A stretch of 64,000 bases of DNA from positions 51,702-115,701 of the forward strand of contig NW_026729284.1 in the NCBI RefSeq assembly GCF_030272615.1, in the 5' to 3' direction. Position numbers and translations under genes: made by a program. Under the pieces are notes generated by a model that did no database searches, was not told where the DNA came from, and saw nothing but the letters and a program-made list of their open reading frames with translations. This stretch comes from Cryptomeria japonica. Lineage: Eukaryota; Streptophyta; Pinopsida; Cupressales; Cupressaceae. This document shows, in pieces, positions 60,749 through 64,000 of the stretch. Every line of letters starts with the position of its first letter. The stretch's first letter is position 1.

Positions 60749-61385
60749 TAGGTGGAACTTGGAGGAAAGAGAAAGCTCCAATTTGTATGCCATAGATTTA
60801 ATATTTTTGTAAAAAAATGTAGGTCCCATGAATCATTTGTGCTCGTTTTTATTTAATCTTCAACTTTAGGGAAGATTATTTATATACAGTTAGATGCAAA
60901 AAGGACCATTTCATCAATGTCAAAATTTTATTTGGAGTAATCTTGATTGTTTTTTACTTCATATGTAAATATATGTGATCTAAAAATAATCCTTAAGGGT
61001 TTATATAATTGTGTCATGTGTGTGAAGGGTGGAATCCATGACTTGTACTTCGGAACTACTTGGTATATATATTTGGATAGATAGGGGATATTGTCCATTC
61101 ATAGCTTGGTTATGGTGTTGAAAATTATATTATAAAACCATTCTACACGTGGTAACTGTTTTGTCTAACATTGTTTATTATACACAAAGAAATCAAAATG
61201 GGTCTTCAAGAACTTATCAATAAATTTTGATTGGTCATCTAATTATGAATGATGTGCACACCACATCTTGAGATATGTACTATTGTTATAGATGTGTTGG
61301 ACACATTGACTAATGAGAGTTTAATAATATAAAATATAAAATTAATAATTAATTGTGGTGCATCTTGGAATATTCGACATCATAA

Positions 61386-62049
61386 TGGGTTAAATATTAA
61401 TTCTAGCAAGACCCATCAATGCAGTGGCATCCACAAATTGGAGATAAGCATATGGATGAAGGCGATCACCCCAATTCCAACCCTAAATTAAACCTTGCCG
61501 AACACAAGACTTGATAAATTTACCGAGACCCTCTACCATGAGAGTGAATAAGAATTGGGAAAGAGGTTCCCCTTGTCGAAGACCTCTGCATGCACCAAAT
61601 AAATCCATGGGCTCACTGTTAATAAGGGCTGCAAATGAAGCCATTCAATTTTGAAGCCAAAGGCAATAAGCACTTTATAAAGGAATTTTCATTTGACTCT
61701 AACATAAGCTTTGGCTATATCCAATTTAATAAACATAGCCTTCTCCTTAGATATCTCCATAGAATGAATGGCTTCTGATGCTATAAAAATCTCATCCAAA
61801 ATTTGCCTTCCAACCCCAAAACCATGTTGCTCTTCTGAAATAAGTTTATTGAGCCATGACTTGAGCCTTTCAACAATCAGTTTAGTGATTGTTTTATGAA
61901 CCACGTTACAAAAGGCTATAGGATCGAAAGAACTCAGAGAATTTTCTCCCTCCTTCTAAGGTATGAGAGCAAGGAAAGTAGCGTTCATATCCCTGAGCTT
62001 CTGTTTATTTATATAAGACTCCCACACCACCTTCAAAATATCCAACTTA
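61386..62049 (-). pseudogene. LINE reverse transcriptase, 3' half (copy 3)
   Basis: Copy of 3545-4208 with the same stops and altered catalytic box. Confidence 0.9.
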
Positions 62050-62054
62050 ATTAT

Positions 62055-64000
62055 TGGAAGGAAGTGAAGTAGTGAAACAACTTCTTACACTAACCTTGAG
62101 AGGAGTATAATGCAAAAAATTTTACAGATCCTTATAGCAGTTACAGAAACTTAACACAAATAAACAAAATATCATGCATACCACAACTCACCAACACAAT
62201 CATTTACATGGGAAAACCCGTTCAGGAGAAAAACCCCACACTCCAAAAGTAGCTCAATAAATTATTCAACAATCAATAACAGATTACAATATACTTGCAG
62301 AGAAATCTCTTCAGAAGAGAACTACTAATCAAAGACTCAGAGGTAACACAATAGCCGTAAGACTCTTACACACAACCTCTATCTCACACACCTCATATAT
62401 AGGAGATACAATATAAGAAAGCATCAAACGGAATTACAAAACCATGGGCTAAAACCACCCAATAAACTAGAGCAGAGGTTATCCCCATTATAGATGTGTT
62501 ATGATGTGTCAAAACACACATCAACATGTGTTCCTCCATTATACATCTCATTTATGTGTCCAATGCATTTTATATTTTCTATTTCAGGAGTCCAAACTTC
62601 CGAAGGCCATAACTTGTGAACCGTGTGTCTGATTGACGAACTGTTTGAAGCATCAGAAAGCTAGAGAAATGCTCTATCACACCCCTCCAAAATGGAAACT
62701 TTAATATTTTCAAAACTAGCTATGATCTTACAACAAATTTTTACCGACGTGCTTATCTAGCGAACTAGAAGCTTTAGGGATAATTTCGCACCATTTCATG
62801 CTTAAACAAAAACTTACTATAAATAGTAACACATGTAAATTGAAGGTTGAGACACCATGTCCCAACATTCTCTCACTTGTCGAAGAACTTTCAAGAGCAA
62901 AGGGAGTATCAACACAATAATTTAACTACTAGGGGCCATGAGGCCCATAGACTCACAACACCATTTAAACCTCTTTATGCTCACAGTGTTAGTTAAAGAA
63001 TCTAGAATATTCATCAAAGTCTCTACCTTAACCAACTTCACCTTACCATCTTCAACCATATCTCTGACAAAATGATACTAAACATCAATGTGCTTAGTCT
63101 GGGCATGAAATGCTGGGTTCTTAGTTAAATGCAGATCACACTCTGACTGTCACAGTAAAGTGTCACTATTTCTTGTTTTATTTGAATATTTTAACAAAGT
63201 CTCTTAACCCAAATGGATTCTTTACAAGCATGAGTAGCTACCATATACTCTTCTCTTGTAGTGGACAAAGAAACCACAACTTGCCGCTTACTCATCCTAT
63301 TAATTGCACCGCCAAATAAAGTAAATACATAAGCAATGGTGGATCTTCTGCTATCAATATAACCTGCCCAATCTAAATCCACATATCCATGAATATCAAG
63401 GTAAATCACATCTCCAACCAAATTACCATGATAACAAAGAGAATACTTAGAGGTACCCTTCAAATATGTAAAGACTCTTTTGACTGCATCCCAATGAACT
63501 CTATCAGGATTAGAAATATGTTTGGAAAGAACTCCCACTTCTTGGGTAATGTTTGGTCTAGTACAAACCGTTGCATATATCAAACTTGCAATTGCACTCT
63601 GGTAAGGCACTCTACTCATTTCTTTCATCTCTGATGGAGATGTAGGACAATCTAAAATAGATAATTTCATTCAAACTGTGAAGGGAACACATAATGGTCT
63701 ACAATCCTGCATGTTGAACCTCTGTAAAACTGAATTCACATACTTACTCTGCCCTAGCCATAGCTTTATGTTCACTCTATCTCTTCTAATTTACATCCCA
63801 ACAATGTTTTTCGCTGCACCAAGATTATACATTTAAAATTTAGCAGCAAGCTGAGAATTCAATTCTGAAATCATACATTTTCCTTTACCAATGAATAACA
63901 TATCATCAACATATAATGCAATGTACAAGAAATGATCACCATTAGATTTATAAAAGACATAGTGATCTGATTTAGAATGCTCAGATCTTAAAATCAACAC
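62055..64000 (-). mobile_element. Ty1/copia retrotransposon (copy 3, cut by window end)
   Basis: Copy of 4214-6159. It holds the left target duplication ATTAT (62050-62054), the complete 3' LTR (62055-62867), RNase H (63191-63670) and part of the reverse transcriptase, which includes the YVDDM box and runs off the window. Confidence 0.93.

Larger units (their letters stand above)
57842..64000. repeat. 28.9-kb tandem array, copy 3 (partial)
   Basis: The first 6159 bases of a third copy, cut by the window end inside the copia element. I noticed no difference from copy 1 positions 1-6159. It begins directly after copy 2 with no spacer, so the array probably continues beyond the window. Confidence 0.96.

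Noticed and set aside
1-64000. tRNA, rRNA, CRISPR or riboswitch features
   Set aside because: None was seen on either strand. The short repeats present are tandem or inverted repeats without the regular spacer pattern of a CRISPR array.

Overview
The window is nuclear DNA of a seed plant. It is AT-rich, sparse in genes and full of decayed LTR and LINE retrotransposons. The only intact gene has spliceosomal introns and an ankyrin-PGG architecture known from plants. The low gene density, old nested retroelements and a Cys-rich large-GTPase-like fragment suggest a large-genome plant such as a conifer, but the species cannot be fixed from sequence alone.

The dominant structure is a direct tandem array. 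A unit of about 28.92 kb occurs as copy 1 (1-28917), copy 2 (28918-57841) and the first 6159 bases of copy 3 (57842-64000). The full copies are almost identical: I noticed six substitutions plus a (GA)n length change that accounts for the 7-base difference in unit length. This is either a very young segmental tandem amplification or an assembly artefact. Because the window starts inside the array, the true unit borders cannot be seen.

Layout of one unit, in copy 1 coordinates. 1-3544: AT-rich sequence with short imperfect repeats. 3545-7994: minus-strand LINE reverse-transcriptase pseudogene, split by a minus-strand Ty1/copia element (4214-7658) flanked by the 5-bp duplication ATTAT. 8057-9225: remnant first exon and repeated 5' flank of a lost ankyrin gene. 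9525-11720: old, diverged direct duplication. 11986-14645: intact three-exon minus-strand ankyrin-repeat/PGG membrane protein gene (659 aa predicted), the only convincing functional gene, present complete in copies 1 and 2. 15370-16802: minus-strand Ty3/gypsy-type LTR with polypurine tract at 16803-16816. 17222-19874: plus-strand plant-mobile-domain (PMD) pseudogene next to that LTR and antisense to it. 20833-23910: 5' part of a second, plus-strand Ty3/gypsy element (LTR, PBS-like site, gag-protease remnant). 23930-24965: minus-strand C-terminal fragment of a Cys/His-rich protein. 25141-25270: long imperfect hairpin. 26203-27870: short tandem repeats and the GA microsatellite. 28281-28917: LTR-like promoter that runs on into the next copy.

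The ankyrin-PGG gene is probably a membrane signalling protein of the ACD6/ITN1 kind, so the array would raise its copy number. The rest is retroelement debris. I saw no tRNA, rRNA, CRISPR or prokaryotic features.
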